A DNA stretch of 64,000 bases from Selenomonadaceae bacterium. Lineage in GTDB: Bacteria > Bacillota > Negativicutes > Selenomonadales > Selenomonadaceae. Under the pieces are notes generated by a model. That model had not been told where the DNA came from and ran no database searches. It saw only the letters and a list, made by a program, of their open reading frames with translations. Both the position numbers and the translations under genes were made by a program. This document shows positions 63,674 to 64,000 of the stretch, one piece after another. Within the stretch, counting starts at the first letter, position 1. Each line of letters begins with the position of its first letter. Location of the stretch: NCBI GenBank assembly GCA_017484005.1, contig JAFUTY010000050.1:59216-123215 (forward strand), given 5' to 3'.

Positions 63674-64000
63674 AGCAGATAGTCTTAGCAACGAAAAATC
63701 CCGGCAAACTTCGAGAATTCAAAAAAGCATTCGAAAAACTTCCATTCGAAATTTTGTCTTTGGAAAATTTTGGAGAACTTCCTGACGCGGTGGAAAATGG
63801 ATCGACTTTCATCGAAAACGCTCGAATCAAAGCTCGATTCTTCTCCGAGATTTTGAAACTTCCATGCCTGGCTGACGATTCTGGATTGGAAGTCGACGCG
63901 CTCAATGGAAATCCTGGAATCAATTCCGCTCGATTCGCTGGATTTCATGCAGACGATGGAACAAACAATCGATTTTTGCTTTCAGAATTGGATCGCGCTG
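63670..64000 (+). CDS. rdgB: XTP/dITP pyrophosphatase (RdgB/HAM1), cut by window edge
   Basis: First 110 codons only. The start IVLATKNPGKLREFKKAF is the signature of the HAM1 family, and GSTFIENARIKARFFSE with CLADDSGLEVDALNG follow. It removes non-canonical purine nucleotides. Coupled to rph by a 4-base overlap, the common rph-rdgB arrangement. Confidence 0.93.
   Translation, partial: MKQIVLATKNPGKLREFKKAFEKLPFEILSLENFGELPDAVENGSTFIENARIKARFFSEILKLPCLADDSGLEVDALNGNPGINSARFAGFHADDGTNNRFLLSELDRA

Overview
ORGANISM. The 64 kb window looks like chromosome of a diderm (outer-membrane) Firmicute, most likely class Negativicutes. It pairs Firmicute-type genes (RNase J, RNA polymerase delta subunit next to pyrG, SpoVB-like flippase, TmcAL) with an outer-membrane toolkit: a TonB/ExbB/ExbD motor and an OmpM-like porin with an N-terminal SLH domain. 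Flagellar and CheX genes indicate motility. No rRNA, tRNA, CRISPR array or prophage was seen. Base composition is marked by very frequent GATC and TCGA words, CGA is a major Arg codon in most genes, and many genes start with TTG.

LAYOUT. 1-1585 (minus): flgB-flgC-fliE-fliF, running off the left edge. 1680-5937: tmcAL (minus), a SAM methyltransferase followed by a broken tandem copy of its own 3' end, and rnj. 6133-10315: CheY-CheX fusion, a second CheX, a two-helix membrane protein and two paralogous glycosyltransferase-like proteins. 10365-15415: SnoaL-like protein (minus), then argS, rpoE, pyrG and a RluD-family gene. 15372-26547 (minus): a large iron-uptake cluster in the order exbB, exbD, tonB, ftr1, p19, DUF2318 membrane protein, two FtsX-type permeases, ABC ATPase, feoA-feoB fusion, a small Cys-rich Feo gene missed by length cut-offs, and an FMN-binding lipoprotein. 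26754-32132: a short divergent flagellin with a sigma-28-like promoter, a 646-residue protein of unknown function (minus), glmS and an AdoMet-decarboxylase-like gene lacking the pyruvoyl serine. 32258-35053: an NhaC-type antiporter whose end is interrupted by a tnpB element. 35188-38100: OmpM-like porin and a secreted esterase. 38163-42853 (minus): four small secreted proteins (three paralogs), cysK and a GalT-like protein. 42979-46169: MOP flippase, an Rpn-family gene with a detached copy of its C-terminal end, and a nitroreductase. 46224-50732: oxidoreductase, Maf, PPC-domain protein, secreted protein, MFS exporter and cyclophilin-like lipoprotein. 50829-58629: LysR regulator, M16 peptidase, C-GCAxxG protein, DMT transporter plus a remnant, a three-repeat protein, HAD phosphatase and lipase. 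58750-64000: rplM-rpsI, pyrF-pyrE, WbqC with a poly-G tract and an epimerase (minus), rph and the start of rdgB.

HOW THE PARTS WORK TOGETHER. The iron cluster covers outer-membrane energisation (TonB-ExbBD), periplasmic iron capture and permeation (P19-FTR1-DUF2318-ABC, in the order of the Campylobacter p19 locus) and ferrous uptake (FeoAB). Fur-like boxes precede exbB and tonB. Most transcription units end in closely similar GATC-containing hairpins flanked by A and T tracts, able to stop transcription in both directions.

MOST INTERESTING. (1) rpn followed by a stand-alone copy of its C-terminal domain that starts at the same internal ribosome-binding site and carries four-residue repeats, suggesting an RpnL/RpnS toxin-antitoxin pair whose antitoxin has been duplicated outside the toxin gene. 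(2) Three separate genes (methyltransferase, rpn, DMT transporter) are each followed by a diverged copy of their own 3' end. (3) A G13 tract in wbqC looks phase variable. (4) The tnpB element supplies the last codons and stop of nhaC and separates it from its terminator. (5) The AdoMetDC-like protein has Gly63 where the pyruvoyl serine should be.
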